A DNA stretch of 64,000 bases from Variovorax paradoxus (GCF_009755665.1 NZ_CP046622.1:1178001-1242000), one strand, 5' to 3'; positions 17,663 to 27,348 are shown, numbered from the stretch's first letter. A program made the numbers and translations. The notes: a model not told the origin generated them from the letters alone.

Positions 17663-17699
17663 TTTGAGGCTGGCTCAGGCCAGCTTTGAATCGAAAGAC

Positions 17700-17739
17700 A
17701 AAAGCCACTCGACGAAAGTCGAGTGGCTTTTTTTATTGG
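17700..17739 (+). terminator. Rho-independent terminator of the right porin
   Basis: An 11-bp stem (agccactcgac / gtcgagtggct) with loop gaaa is followed by a run of seven T, 41 bp after the porin stop. Confidence 0.92.
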
Positions 17740-17853
17740 GATTTTGCTGGTGCGTAGCCTCAGGTAAACGCACCATCGGCGTGCACCCCCGGGGAATCAC
17801 CGTGCGGGCACGCACCTTGCACTGCTAGCATGCCTGCTCACTCTGTTTGCTGA

Positions 17854-18834
17854 ATGATTGCCTTCGTCTTGCGCCGCCTGATCCAGGCCGTGATCGTCAT
17901 GATCGCGGTTGCGTTCATCGCCTTTCTTCTCTTTCAATATGTGGGCGACCCCGTCGTCTTTCTGCTGGGCCAGGATGCAAAGCCCGAGCAGATTCGCGAG
18001 CTGCGCGCCGCATTGGGGCTCGACCAACCCTTCTTCGTGCAGTTCTGGCACTTTCTCGTCAATGCCGCGCAAGGCGAGTTCGGCCTGAGCCTGCGCCAGG
18101 GCGCCAAAGTCTCGCGCCTCATTGGCGAGCGCTTTCCTGCCACCCTTGAGTTGGCGCTTGTTGCCGCCGTGCTGGCGTTGTTCATCGGCATTCCGATGGG
18201 CGTGTACACGGCGCTGCGCCGAGGCACCTTCCTGAGCCAGGTCTTCATGACCGTGTCGCTGCTCGGCGTGTCGCTGCCTACCTTTTTGATCGGGATCTTG
18301 CTGATCCTCGTCTTCGCCGTCACGATGGGTTGGTTCCCAAGCTTCGGACGCGGCGAAACCGTGCAGTTCGGCTGGTGGAGCACCGGCCTCTTGCGTGCCG
18401 ATGGCTGGCACCACATCGTTCTGCCCGCAATAACGCTCGCAATCTTCCAGCTCACGCTGATCATGCGGCTGGTCCGCGCCGAAATGCTCGAGGTCTTGCG
18501 CACGGACTACATCAAGTTTGCGCGGGCTCGCGGCCTGACGAACCGCGCCATTCACTTCGGCCATGCGCTCAAGAACACGCTGGTGCCGGTCATGACGATC
18601 ACCGGCCTGCAGCTCGGCGGGCTGATCGCCTTCGCCATCATCACCGAGTCGGTGTTCCAGTGGCCCGGCATGGGGTTGCTGTTCATCCAGGCCGTGACTT
18701 TTGCCGACGTTCCGGTGATGGCGGCGTACCTGTGCCTCATTGCCCTCATCTTCGTGGTGATCAACCTGGTGGTCGACCTGCTGTACTTCGTGGTCGATCC
18801 GCGGCTGCGCGTTGGCAAGACGGGAGGACATTGA
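17854..18834 (+). CDS. ABC transporter permease, DppB/OppB family
   Basis: The 326-residue product is the first permease of a peptide/nickel/opine-type importer. It begins MIAFVLRRLIQAVIVMIAVAF, has about six membrane helices and the conserved EAA-like cytoplasmic loop RADYIKFARARGL-type sequence (LRTDYIKFARARGLTNRAIHF region), and ends with VVDLLYFVVDPRLR, typical of DppB. It is the first gene of an operon and is followed after 1 bp by the amidohydrolase. Confidence 0.93.
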   Translation: MIAFVLRRLIQAVIVMIAVAFIAFLLFQYVGDPVVFLLGQDAKPEQIRELRAALGLDQPFFVQFWHFLVNAAQGEFGLSLRQGAKVSRLIGERFPATLELALVAAVLALFIGIPMGVYTALRRGTFLSQVFMTVSLLGVSLPTFLIGILLILVFAVTMGWFPSFGRGETVQFGWWSTGLLRADGWHHIVLPAITLAIFQLTLIMRLVRAEMLEVLRTDYIKFARARGLTNRAIHFGHALKNTLVPVMTITGLQLGGLIAFAIITESVFQWPGMGLLFIQAVTFADVPVMAAYLCLIALIFVVINLVVDLLYFVVDPRLRVGKTGGH

Positions 18835-18835
18835 G

Positions 18836-20101
18836 ATGACGGCTGCCGCAGCACCGCGACTGCAAGCCTCCGGAAGGGCGTTTGCGCACATTGCGAGCTT
18901 CTATCCGGAGATCACGGCCTTTCGCCGCGATCTGCATGCGCACCCTGAACTCGGCTTCGAAGAGGTCTACACGGCTGGCCGCGTGCGCGAGGCGCTGCGT
19001 GCCTGTGGCGTGGACGAGATCCACGAGGGCATCGGCAAGACCGGCGTGGTGGGCGTCATCCGCGGCAAGTCCACGGCCAGCCGGCGAATGATCGGCCTGC
19101 GCGCCGACATGGACGCGCTTCCCATGCGCGAAGACAACGATTTCGGCTGGCGCTCCGCCAACGACGGCCTGATGCACGGCTGCGGGCATGACGGACACAC
19201 CGCCATGCTGGTGGGCGCGGCGCGCTACCTGGCCGAAACCCGCAATTTCGACGGCACCGCGGTGCTGATCTTCCAGCCCGGCGAAGAGGGCTTTGCCGGC
19301 GCGCGCGTGATGATCGAAGACGGCCTGTTCGACCGCTTTCCGGTGCAATCGGTCTATGCCATGCACAACTGGCCCGGCATGCCGGCCGGCACCGTGGGCA
19401 TCAACCGCGGCGCCATGATGGCCGCGGCCGACCGAATCACCATCGAAATCAAGGGCAAGGGCGGGCACGGGGCCCATGCCTACCAGACCATCGATCCCGT
19501 GGTGGTTGCCGCGCACATCATCACGGCGGCACAAACCATCGTCTCGCGCAACGTGCGTCCCATCGATGCGGCGGTCGTCAGCATCTGCGCCGTGCAGGCG
19601 GGCGACCTGGGCGCGATGAGCGTCATCCCGGGCGAAGCCACGCTCGTCGGCACCGTGCGCACCTTCAGCGCGCGCGTGCAGGCTCAGGTCGAGCAGCGGC
19701 TGACCGAGCTCTGCACGGCAGTGGCCGCGGGCTTTGGTGCTTCGGCCACCATCAAGTACGAGCGCATCTATCCCGCCACCATCAACACCGCGCCCGAGGC
19801 GATGTTCGCCGCCGACGTGGCCGAGTCGCTGGTGGGCGCCTCCAATGTCGACCGCAGCATGGAGCCCAGCATGGGCGCCGAAGACTTCTCCTTCATGCTG
19901 CAGAAAAAGGCGGGCGCCTACCTGCGCATTGGCCAGGACGTGAAGAACGGCGCCTTCCTGCACAACAGCCGCTACGACTTCAACGACGAGATCCTGCCGC
20001 TCGGCGCCGCATTGCATGCGGGGCTGATCGAGCAGGGCATGCCGCTGGCTGCTATCCGCAGCGGGCAGCCCGTGAAAGACGCCGCTACAGCGGCGCCTTG
20101 A
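18836..20101 (+). CDS. M20 family metallopeptidase / amidohydrolase
   Basis: The 421-residue protein belongs to the M20D amidohydrolases (hippurate hydrolase, N-acyl amino acid hydrolase type). Metal and catalytic motifs are visible: LRADMDALPM, MHGCGHDGHTAML, FQPGEEGFAG and the late MGAEDFSFML. Members cleave N-acyl amino acids or similar amides in the cytoplasm. Being embedded between permease and binding-protein genes, it probably acts on the imported compound. I chose ATG 18836 right after the permease stop; an earlier in-frame start would overlap that gene. Confidence 0.9.
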   Translation: MTAAAAPRLQASGRAFAHIASFYPEITAFRRDLHAHPELGFEEVYTAGRVREALRACGVDEIHEGIGKTGVVGVIRGKSTASRRMIGLRADMDALPMREDNDFGWRSANDGLMHGCGHDGHTAMLVGAARYLAETRNFDGTAVLIFQPGEEGFAGARVMIEDGLFDRFPVQSVYAMHNWPGMPAGTVGINRGAMMAAADRITIEIKGKGGHGAHAYQTIDPVVVAAHIITAAQTIVSRNVRPIDAAVVSICAVQAGDLGAMSVIPGEATLVGTVRTFSARVQAQVEQRLTELCTAVAAGFGASATIKYERIYPATINTAPEAMFAADVAESLVGASNVDRSMEPSMGAEDFSFMLQKKAGAYLRIGQDVKNGAFLHNSRYDFNDEILPLGAALHAGLIEQGMPLAAIRSGQPVKDAATAAP

Positions 20102-20135
20102 TGTATTTCCGATTCCAACCCGAGGAGTGTTCCCA

Positions 20136-21719
20136 ATGAGTTTCAAGAAGAAAGTGGCCGCGGCCGCCGTTCTGTGCGCCCTGGGCGCCATCAGCCTGGT
20201 CGCGAGCGCGCAGACCATCCGCATCGCCAATCAGGGCGACGCGCTGTCGCTCGATCCGCACTCGCTCAACGAGTCGCTGCAGTTGAGCGTGACCGCCAAC
20301 GTCTATGAAACCCTCGTGGGGCGCAACAAGGACCTGAGCCTGGCGCCGCTGCTCGCCACCAGCTGGAAGCAGACTTCGCCGAACATCTGGCGCTTCGAAC
20401 TGCGCAAGGGCGTGGTGTTCCACGACGGCACGCCGTTCACCGCCGACGACGTGGTGTTCAGCTTTGCGCGTGCGCAGGGCGACGGTTCCGACCTTCGCGC
20501 CACGCTGAGCGACATCAAGGCCGTGCGCAAGGTGGGAGATCTCGCCGTCGAGATCGAAACCAACGGCCCCTTCCCGATCCTGCCCGACGTGATCTCGCTC
20601 ACCATGATCATGAGCAAGAAGTGGTGCGAGGAAAACCAGGCCACCAAGCCAGTCGACCGCCGCAAGGGCATCGAGAACACCGCGTCGTTCAAGGCCAACG
20701 GCACCGGCCCGTTCCGCGTGCGCGAGCGCCAGCCGAACGTGCGCACCGTGTTCTCGCGCAACGGCACCTACTGGGGCAAGATCGACGGCAACGCGCAAGA
20801 AATCGTCTTCACCCCCATCGCCAATCCCGCCACCCGCGTGGCCGCGCTGGTCTCGGGCGAAGTCGACGTGATGGAGCCGGTGCCGGTGCAAGATATCGCG
20901 CGCATCAATGCGGCGCCCACCGCCCGCGTCATCACCGGCCCCGAGCTGCGCACCATCTTCCTGGGCATGGACCAGAAGCGCGACGAGCTGCTGTACTCCA
21001 ACATCAAGGGCAAGAATCCGTTCAAGGACAAGCGCGTGCGACAGGCCGTCTACCAGGCCATCGACATCGCCGGCATCCAGCGCACCGTGATGCGTGGCGC
21101 TTCCCGTCCGACCGGCCTCCTGGTCGGCCCCGGCATCAACGGCTGGACTGCCGAGCAGGACAAGCGCCTGCCGTTCGACGTGGAAGCCGCCAAGAAGCTC
21201 ATGGTCGAAGCCGGCTATCCGAACGGCTTTGAAGTGACGATGAACTGCCCGAACGACCGCTACGTGAACGACGGCCAGATCTGCCAGAGCGTGGCCGCCA
21301 ACCTCGCGAAGATCAACGTCAAGATCAACCTGGCTGCCGAGACCAAGGGCACCTACTTCCCCAAGATCCTGCGCCGCGACACCAGCTTCTACATGCTGGG
21401 CTGGACCCCGACCACCTACGACTCGCACAACGCGCTGAGCTCGCTCACCGCCTGTCCGGACGACAAGGGCACGGGCCAGTTCAACCTGGGCGCGTATTGC
21501 AATCCCAAGCTCGACGAACTGACGAAGAAGATCCAGTCCGAAAGCGACAAGACCAAGCGCAACGAGTTGATCAAGGAAGCCTTCAAGATCCATGCGGACG
21601 ACATCGGTACCCTGCCGCTGCATCAGCAGTCGCTGGCGTGGGGCGTGAGCAAGAAGGTCGAGCTGGTGCAACTGGCCGACAACTTCATGTACTTCAAGTG
21701 GATGAGCATCAAGCCGTGA
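20136..21719 (+). CDS. ABC transporter substrate-binding protein, DppA/OppA family (SBP_bac_5)
   Basis: The 527-residue protein has a signal peptide (MSFKKKVAAAAVLCALGAISLVASAQ) and the cluster 5 periplasmic-binding fold, with LAPLLATSWKQ, WRFELRKGVVFHDG and FTADDVVFSFARA near the start. Ligands in this family range from peptides to opines and glutathione; the sequence alone does not settle which. The start is placed at ATG 20136 after cgaggagtg, and it is followed by tandem hairpins before the second permease gene. Confidence 0.93.
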   Translation: MSFKKKVAAAAVLCALGAISLVASAQTIRIANQGDALSLDPHSLNESLQLSVTANVYETLVGRNKDLSLAPLLATSWKQTSPNIWRFELRKGVVFHDGTPFTADDVVFSFARAQGDGSDLRATLSDIKAVRKVGDLAVEIETNGPFPILPDVISLTMIMSKKWCEENQATKPVDRRKGIENTASFKANGTGPFRVRERQPNVRTVFSRNGTYWGKIDGNAQEIVFTPIANPATRVAALVSGEVDVMEPVPVQDIARINAAPTARVITGPELRTIFLGMDQKRDELLYSNIKGKNPFKDKRVRQAVYQAIDIAGIQRTVMRGASRPTGLLVGPGINGWTAEQDKRLPFDVEAAKKLMVEAGYPNGFEVTMNCPNDRYVNDGQICQSVAANLAKINVKINLAAETKGTYFPKILRRDTSFYMLGWTPTTYDSHNALSSLTACPDDKGTGQFNLGAYCNPKLDELTKKIQSESDKTKRNELIKEAFKIHADDIGTLPLHQQSLAWGVSKKVELVQLADNFMYFKWMSIKP

Positions 21720-21726
21720 TTCCGCC

Positions 21727-21775
21727 GGCCGCCCGATGGGCGGCCTGACCATGGGCCCGCTTCTTGCGGGCCCAT
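21727..21775 (+). terminator. Two tandem hairpins between binding-protein and permease genes
   Basis: Perfect stems ggccgccc/gggcggcc (21727-21745, loop gat) and atgggcccgc/gcgggcccat (21751-21775, loop ttctt) follow the binding-protein stop. The second is trailed by a weak tccttttgctt. Such structures probably act as partial terminator or mRNA stabiliser, raising binding protein over the downstream components. Confidence 0.65.
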
Positions 21776-21790
21776 TCCTTTTGCTTCACG

Positions 21791-22702
21791 ATGAAAAAAA
21801 CACTTGCCCGCTGGCTCGACAGCGACGTCGGCTACAGCTTCCGCACTTCGCCCGTGGCAATCGGTGCGGCACTCATCGCGCTGGCCTGCGTGTTCTGCGC
21901 GGTCTTTGCCGGATGGGTTTCTCCGCATAACCCGTTCGACCTTGCAACGCTCGAACTCGGCGATGCGCGCCTGCCGCCGGCATGGACCGCCGAAGGCTCT
22001 TCCAAATACCTGCTCGGCACCGATGACCAGGGCCGCGACATCCTTTCGGCCGTGATCTACGGCGCCCGCATTTCGCTGATCGTCGGCGTCGTCTCGGTGT
22101 TGCTGTCGATCACGGTCGGCGTCGTATTCGGCCTGCTCGCCGGCTTTCTCGGCGGCTGGCTCGATTCCTTCCTGATGCGCGTTTGCGACGTGATGCTGTC
22201 GTTTCCGCCCATTCTGGTGGCGCTGCTCATTGCGGGCGTCGGCCGTGCGCTGTTCCCGGGCGCCCATGAATCGCTGGCCTTCGGCGTGCTCATCATCTCC
22301 ATTTCTTTGACGGGCTGGGTGCAATATGCGCGCACAGTGCGCGGCTCCACGCTGGTGGAGCGCAACAAGGAATACGTGCAGGCCGCCCGCGTAACGGGTG
22401 TGGCGCCGCTGCGCATCATGCTGCGCCATGTGCTGCCCAACGTGATGGGGCCGGTGATGGTGCTGGCCACCATTCAGGTGGCCACCGCCATCATCACCGA
22501 GGCGACGCTGTCGTTCCTTGGCGTCGGCGTGCCGCCGACATCTCCTTCGCTAGGAACGCTGATCAGCATTGGCAACCAGTATCTGTTCTCGGGCGAGTGG
22601 TGGATCACCGTGTTCCCCGGCCTGATGCTGGTGCTGATCGCACTCAGCGTGAACCTGCTCGGCGACTGGCTGCGGGATGCGCTCAACCCGCGCCTGCGCT
22701 GA
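21791..22702 (+). CDS. ABC transporter permease, DppC/OppC family
   Basis: The 303-residue protein is the second permease subunit. It has an N-terminal OppC_N segment, about six transmembrane helices, the KEYVQAARVTGVAPLRIMLRH region as the EAA loop that contacts the ATPase, and a typical ending SVNLLGDWLRDALNPRLR. The start at ATG 21791 (MKKTLARWLDSD) lies after the tandem hairpins. Confidence 0.93.
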   Translation: MKKTLARWLDSDVGYSFRTSPVAIGAALIALACVFCAVFAGWVSPHNPFDLATLELGDARLPPAWTAEGSSKYLLGTDDQGRDILSAVIYGARISLIVGVVSVLLSITVGVVFGLLAGFLGGWLDSFLMRVCDVMLSFPPILVALLIAGVGRALFPGAHESLAFGVLIISISLTGWVQYARTVRGSTLVERNKEYVQAARVTGVAPLRIMLRHVLPNVMGPVMVLATIQVATAIITEATLSFLGVGVPPTSPSLGTLISIGNQYLFSGEWWITVFPGLMLVLIALSVNLLGDWLRDALNPRLR

Positions 22703-22724
22703 AACCAAAAAGGACAACGCCAAC

Positions 22725-23795
22725 ATGACGCTGCTCCAGGTCAAAAACCTCGTCGTCGAGTTTCCGCATCGCCGCGGTACGCTGCGCGCGCTCGACGGTA
22801 TTTCTTTCGACATCGCACCCGGTGAAATCCTGGGCGTGGTGGGTGAATCAGGTGCCGGCAAGTCGCTCACGGGCGCTGCCATCATCGGGTTGCTCGAGCC
22901 GCCGGGCCGCGTGGCCAGCGGTGAAATCGTGCTCGAAGGCCAGCGCATCGACAACCTGGGTTTCGATGCGATGCGCCCCATCCGGGGTCGCAAGATCGGC
23001 GCGATCTTCCAAGACCCGCTGACCTCGCTGAACCCGCTCTACACCGTCGGCCGGCAATTGGTGGAAACCATCCGCGCCCATCTTCCGGTGACCGAAGCCG
23101 AGGCCCGGCGCCGCGCCGTCGGCCTGCTGCAGGACACCGGCATTCCGGCCGCCGAACAGCGCATCGACCATTTTCCGCACCAGTTTTCGGGCGGCATGCG
23201 CCAGCGCGTGGTGATTGCACTCGCGCTCGCGGCCGAGCCCAAGCTCATCGTCGCCGACGAGCCGACCACCGCGCTCGATGTCTCGATCCAGGCACAGATC
23301 ATTCAGCTGCTCAAGCGCGTCTGCAAGGAGCGCGGCGCCGCCGTGATGCTGATCACGCACGACATGGGCGTGATTGCCGAAACCTGCGACCGCGTGGCCG
23401 TGATGTATGCGGGCCGAATCGCCGAGATCGGCCCGGTGCACGAAGTGATCCACCAGCCGGCGCACCCCTACACCTCCGGCCTGATGGCGTCGATTCCCGA
23501 CATGGCCAGCGATCGTGAGCGGTTGAACCAGATCGACGGCGCCATGCCCCGGCTCAACGCCATTCCGAAGGGCTGTGCCTACAACCCGCGCTGCCCGCGC
23601 ACTTTCGCACGCTGTCTTTCGGAACGGCCCGAACTCATGCACGCGGGCGCCACGCGCGCCGCATGCTGGCTGCACGATGCCGCCGATCCGCACAAGGGCC
23701 AGGCCGAACTTGCGGCCCGGCACCACGATGCGCAGCTTGCCGGCGAACGCGCCGTTCCCGATGCGGCCGCACCGATTGCAGAGGTCACCCGATGA
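22725..23795 (+). CDS. ABC transporter ATP-binding protein, DppD/OppD family
   Basis: The 356-residue ATPase has Walker [11 protein letters not shown], signature [12 protein letters not shown], Walker [13 protein letters not shown], a switch His in LITHDMGV and the C-terminal oligopeptide-transporter domain with iron-sulphur-type cysteines ([15 protein letters not shown]). Its last bases overlap the next ATPase start (ATGA). It energises the importer together with the following gene. Confidence 0.94.
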   Translation: MTLLQVKNLVVEFPHRRGTLRALDGISFDIAPGEILGVVGESGAGKSLTGAAIIGLLEPPGRVASGEIVLEGQRIDNLGFDAMRPIRGRKIGAIFQDPLTSLNPLYTVGRQLVETIRAHLPVTEAEARRRAVGLLQDTGIPAAEQRIDHFPHQFSGGMRQRVVIALALAAEPKLIVADEPTTALDVSIQAQIIQLLKRVCKERGAAVMLITHDMGVIAETCDRVAVMYAGRIAEIGPVHEVIHQPAHPYTSGLMASIPDMASDRERLNQIDGAMPRLNAIPKGCAYNPRCPRTFARCLSERPELMHAGATRAACWLHDAADPHKGQAELAARHHDAQLAGERAVPDAAAPIAEVTR

Positions 23796-24820
23796 GCGCA
23801 GTACTCGAACCCCGCAGCACGGAAGCCGGCGAGCCGCTCGTCGTCGCACACGACCTGGCCCGCACTTTCGACGTGTCGCCGCCCTGGCTCAATCGCGTGC
23901 TCGAACGCAAGCCCCGCGTGCTGCTGCATGCAGTGGACGGCGTGAGCTTTTCCATCGAGCGCGGCAAGACGCTGGCGCTGGTCGGCGAATCGGGCTGCGG
24001 CAAGAGCACCGTCGCGCGCCTGCTGGTCGGCTTGTATGCGCCGACGCGCGGCGGACTGCAATTCGACGGACAGGATGCGCACGCCGCCTTCAAGACGCCC
24101 GAAGGCCGCAAGTTGCGCCGCCGCATCCAGATGATCTTCCAGGACCCCTACGCGAGCCTGAACCCGCGCTGGATCGTCGAAGACATCATCGGCGAGCCGC
24201 TGCGCGAGCACGGCATCCTGAGCGGCAAGGCCGAGCTGCGCGAACGCGTGGGCGAACTGCTCAAGTCGGTCGGCCTCTCGCCGCTGGACATGAGCAAATA
24301 CCCGCACCAGTTCTCCGGCGGCCAGCGCCAGCGCATTTCGATTGCGCGCGCGCTCGCCACGCAGCCCGAGTTTCTGGTGTGCGACGAGCCCACCTCCGCG
24401 CTCGACGTGAGCGTGCAGGCGCAGGTGCTCAACATCATGAAGGACCTGCAGCGCCAGCAGGGGCTCACCTATCTCTTCATCTCGCACAACCTCGCGGTGG
24501 TGCGGCACGTGGCCGACCAGGTTGGGGTGATGTACCTGGGCCGGCTGGTCGAGGTGGCCGACAAGCAAAAGCTCTTCGCCGAGCCGCAGCATCCGTACAC
24601 GCGCATGCTGCTCGATGCGATTCCGCAGATGAAGCACACCGGCCGTGCACGCACGCCGGTCCGGGGCGAAGTGCCGAACCCGCTCAATCCGCCTACGGGC
24701 TGTGCGTTTCATCCACGCTGCCCGCACGCGAATGCGCGCTGCTCGGCCGAGCGGCCGAAGCTCCTGAGCATCAAGGGCGTGCAGGTGGCCTGCCATGCGG
24801 CGGAGGAAGGCCGCATCTAG
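23792..24820 (+). CDS. ABC transporter ATP-binding protein, DppF/OppF family
   Basis: The 342-residue ATPase shows Walker [12 protein letters not shown], signature [12 protein letters not shown], Walker [13 protein letters not shown], and the C-terminal [14 protein letters not shown] cluster of the OppDF family. ATG 23792 overlaps the previous stop, which fixes the start; an upstream in-frame extension would run through DppD. It closes the five-component transporter operon. Confidence 0.94.
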   Translation: MSAVLEPRSTEAGEPLVVAHDLARTFDVSPPWLNRVLERKPRVLLHAVDGVSFSIERGKTLALVGESGCGKSTVARLLVGLYAPTRGGLQFDGQDAHAAFKTPEGRKLRRRIQMIFQDPYASLNPRWIVEDIIGEPLREHGILSGKAELRERVGELLKSVGLSPLDMSKYPHQFSGGQRQRISIARALATQPEFLVCDEPTSALDVSVQAQVLNIMKDLQRQQGLTYLFISHNLAVVRHVADQVGVMYLGRLVEVADKQKLFAEPQHPYTRMLLDAIPQMKHTGRARTPVRGEVPNPLNPPTGCAFHPRCPHANARCSAERPKLLSIKGVQVACHAAEEGRI

Positions 24821-24877
24821 CCAAAAGCTGTGCGCAAACGCACTGACCTGCCCGGCGGGCCGGCGCAGAGTGCGGCC

Positions 24878-25810
24878 ATGACAATGAAGAAGCACCCGAG
24901 CGAAGACAGCAGCCGAGCGATTCAGGCGGAACTCGGCCGCCGCGGCTTTCTCATGAGCTCCGCGATCGGTGCAACCGCCACGCTGGCATCTCTTTGCTCG
25001 CTATCGAATGCCGCAGCGGGTACGCCTGCGCGGCGCTTGCCGGTCATCTTCATCGGCCACGGCTCGCCCATGAACGCACTGGCGGACAACGCCTTTACCC
25101 GGCGCCTGGCCGCGTGGGGCAAGGAGCTTCCGCGGCCTTCGGCCATTCTGAGCGTATCGGCCCACTGGCTGAGCCGCGGCGCCACGGGCGTCGGAATGCA
25201 GGAGCGGCCGAAGACGATTCACGACTTCGGCGGCTTTCCCCAGGCGCTTTTCGACATCGACTATCCGGCGCCGGGCCATCCCGTGCTGGCACGCGAAGCC
25301 ATCGGCGCTGTCAAGCAAACCCCCGTGGTGGGCACCCAGCAATGGGGCCTGGACCATGGAACGTGGACGGTGCTGAAGCACCTGTACCCGAAGGCCGACA
25401 TTCCTGTTTTCCAGCTCAGCATCGACTACGACAAGCCGGCGGCGTTTCACTACGCCATCGGCCGCGACCTTGCGGCGCTGCGCGACAAGGGCCTGCTGGT
25501 AATGGGAAGCGGCAACGTGGTGCACAACCTGCGGGCCACCGACCGCGGCACGCCCGACGGGCCCGCGGCCAGCCGGCCGTGGGCGCAAGGGTTCGACGAC
25601 GCGGTGAAGGCCGCGCTGGCAGGCCGTGACGACCGCGCACTGGTCGCCTACGAAAAGCTGGAGGGCGCCGCGACCGCTGTTGCAACGCCGGACCACTACT
25701 TTCCTTTTCTCTACGCCCTCGGCGCCGCGGGGTCGAACGAACGCGCAAAGACGATCTACGAAGGGTTCCAGTCAGGCACGCTGAGCATGCGCTGCATCCA
25801 GTTCGGCTGA
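24878..25810 (+). CDS. Extradiol dioxygenase, YgiD/4,5-DOPA dioxygenase family, with Tat-like signal
   Basis: The 310-residue protein belongs to the LigB/YgiD extradiol ring-cleavage family, with metal-ligand-bearing motifs FIGHGSPMNAL, SVSAHWLS, HDFGGFP and GSGNVVHNL. E. coli YgiD is reported to open 4,5-DOPA. Unlike that cytosolic protein, this one has a long N-terminus with a twin-arginine-type sequence, GRRGFLMSSAIGATATLAS, followed by a plausible cleavage at NAAA, suggesting export of the folded metalloenzyme. The start at ATG 24878 keeps this signal; further upstream ATG-less extension is unlikely. It stands alone between the transporter operon and convergent zwf. Confidence 0.82.
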   Translation: MTMKKHPSEDSSRAIQAELGRRGFLMSSAIGATATLASLCSLSNAAAGTPARRLPVIFIGHGSPMNALADNAFTRRLAAWGKELPRPSAILSVSAHWLSRGATGVGMQERPKTIHDFGGFPQALFDIDYPAPGHPVLAREAIGAVKQTPVVGTQQWGLDHGTWTVLKHLYPKADIPVFQLSIDYDKPAAFHYAIGRDLAALRDKGLLVMGSGNVVHNLRATDRGTPDGPAASRPWAQGFDDAVKAALAGRDDRALVAYEKLEGAATAVATPDHYFPFLYALGAAGSNERAKTIYEGFQSGTLSMRCIQFG

Positions 25811-25820
25811 GCGCGCGGGC

Positions 25821-27287
25821 CTACTGCTCCTCGCCCCACGAGAAGCCGTCGCGCGCAATCATCGCGCTCGAGGCGCTCGGGCCCCAGGTGCCCGCCGCGT
25901 AAGGGCGCGGTCCGCCGTCCGATGCCCAGCTGTCGATCAGCGGCTCGACCCAGCGCCACGCTTCTTCCTGCTCGTCGCTGCGCACGAACAGGTTCAGGCG
26001 CCCGTCGATCACGTCGAGCAGCAGCCGTTCGTAGGCGCCCACGCGTTCGGCGCCAAAGCGCTTGTCGAAGTCCAGGTCGAGCTGCACAGGCGCCAGCTGC
26101 GCGGCGCTCTGGTGGCCGTTGCTGCGGCGGTTGTCCTGCGCCTGCGCGAGCATGTGCAGCTCCAGGCCGTCCTTGGGCTGCAGGTTGATCACCAGCTTGT
26201 TGACGGCGCCCGAGGGCGCGCGGTAGATCGCGTGCGGCGTCGGCCTGAAGTTGACCTCGATGCGAGCATCGCGCGAGGCCAGCCGCTTGCCGGTGCGAAT
26301 GTAGAGCGGCACGCCGGCCCAGCGCCAGTTGGCAATTTCGGTGCGCAGCGCCACGAAGGTCTCGGTGCGGCTGTCGGGGTCCACGCCAGGTTCTTCCCTG
26401 TAGCCCGGCACGCGCTCGCCGTAGGCCGTGCCGGCCGTGTATTGCCCGCGAATGGCATGCAGTCCCAGCGTTTCAGGCGTCCAGGGCTTGAGCGCGCGCA
26501 GCACCTTGAGCTTTTCGTCGCGGATGGCGTCCGCATGCGAGTTGATCGGCGGTTCCATGCCGATGGCGCAGACCAGCTGCAGCGCGTGGTTCTGCACCAT
26601 GTCGCGCAAGGCGCCGGTCTGGTCGTAGAAGGCGCCGCGCTTTTCGACGCCCAGGTCTTCGGCAATGGTGATCTGGATGTTGGCGATGTGCTCGCGACGC
26701 CAGATCGGCTCGAACAGCGCGTTGCCGAAGCGCATGGCGAAAAGGTTCTGCACCGAAGGCTTGCCTAGGTAGTGGTCGATGCGGAAAACCTGCTTTTCCT
26801 CGAGCACCTTGCACACGGCGGCGTTGATCGCGCGGTTGGACGCCAGGTCGTGGCCCAGCGGCTTTTCAAGCACCATGCGGGTGGTCGGTCCGTTCAGGCC
26901 CGCCGCGGCGATCTGCTCCACCACCTGGGTGAAGAGCGCGGGTGCCGTGGCCACATACATCACCACGGTGTCGGCATTGCGCTGCTTCAGCAGCTCGGCA
27001 AGCCGCGTGTAGTCGGCCGGCTTGGACAAGTCCATGCGCAGGTAGTGCAGCAGCGAGGCGAACTTCTCGAACTCTTCGGCCGAGGGACGCTTCGCGCCTT
27101 CCACGGCATTGAAGCGCGACTGGATCAGCTCGCGGTACTGGTCGTCCGAGAGGTCGTCCCGCGCCACGCCGACGATGCGTCCGTCTTTCGGCAGGCTGCC
27201 GTGCCTGAAGGCCTGGAACAGCGCGGGCATCAGCTTGCGCCATGCAAGATCGCCAGTACCGCCGAACAGAACGAGATCGAAGCTCAT
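25821..27287 (-). CDS. zwf: Glucose-6-phosphate 1-dehydrogenase
   Basis: The enzyme oxidises glucose 6-phosphate to 6-phosphogluconolactone with NADP+, entering the oxidative pentose phosphate pathway. The 488-residue protein has the N-terminal nucleotide-binding FGGTGDLAWRKLMPAL, the EKPLGHD strand and the substrate-binding/catalytic RIDHYLGK. The residue after this Lys is Pro, not the usual Glu. Length matches the bacterial family. It converges on the dioxygenase gene, 10 bp away, and is divergent from the iron-type ABC operon. Confidence 0.95.
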   Translation of the reverse strand: MSFDLVLFGGTGDLAWRKLMPALFQAFRHGSLPKDGRIVGVARDDLSDDQYRELIQSRFNAVEGAKRPSAEEFEKFASLLHYLRMDLSKPADYTRLAELLKQRNADTVVMYVATAPALFTQVVEQIAAAGLNGPTTRMVLEKPLGHDLASNRAINAAVCKVLEEKQVFRIDHYLGKPSVQNLFAMRFGNALFEPIWRREHIANIQITIAEDLGVEKRGAFYDQTGALRDMVQNHALQLVCAIGMEPPINSHADAIRDEKLKVLRALKPWTPETLGLHAIRGQYTAGTAYGERVPGYREEPGVDPDSRTETFVALRTEIANWRWAGVPLYIRTGKRLASRDARIEVNFRPTPHAIYRAPSGAVNKLVINLQPKDGLELHMLAQAQDNRRSNGHQSAAQLAPVQLDLDFDKRFGAERVGAYERLLLDVIDGRLNLFVRSDEQEEAWRWVEPLIDSWASDGGPRPYAAGTWGPSASSAMIARDGFSWGEEQ

Positions 27288-27334
27288 GTGTCGAATTTCC
27301 TTTGTCTTGGTGCCGAGTGGGCTGTTTCAACCGA

Positions 27335-27348
27335 ATGGTACTTGTACC
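27335..27348. promoter_or_regulatory. Palindrome in the zwf/ABC-operon intergenic region
   Basis: The sequence tggtac-tt-gtacca is a perfect 6-bp inverted repeat with a 2-bp centre, 48 bp upstream of zwf and 79 bp upstream of the binding-protein gene. It fits the size of a GntR- or RpiR/HexR-class operator, but no regulator is identified. Confidence 0.45.

Noticed and set aside
20085-21752. Long minus-strand frame over the peptide-binding protein
   Set aside because: Antisense to a clear SBP_bac_5 gene; no start signal or family motif.
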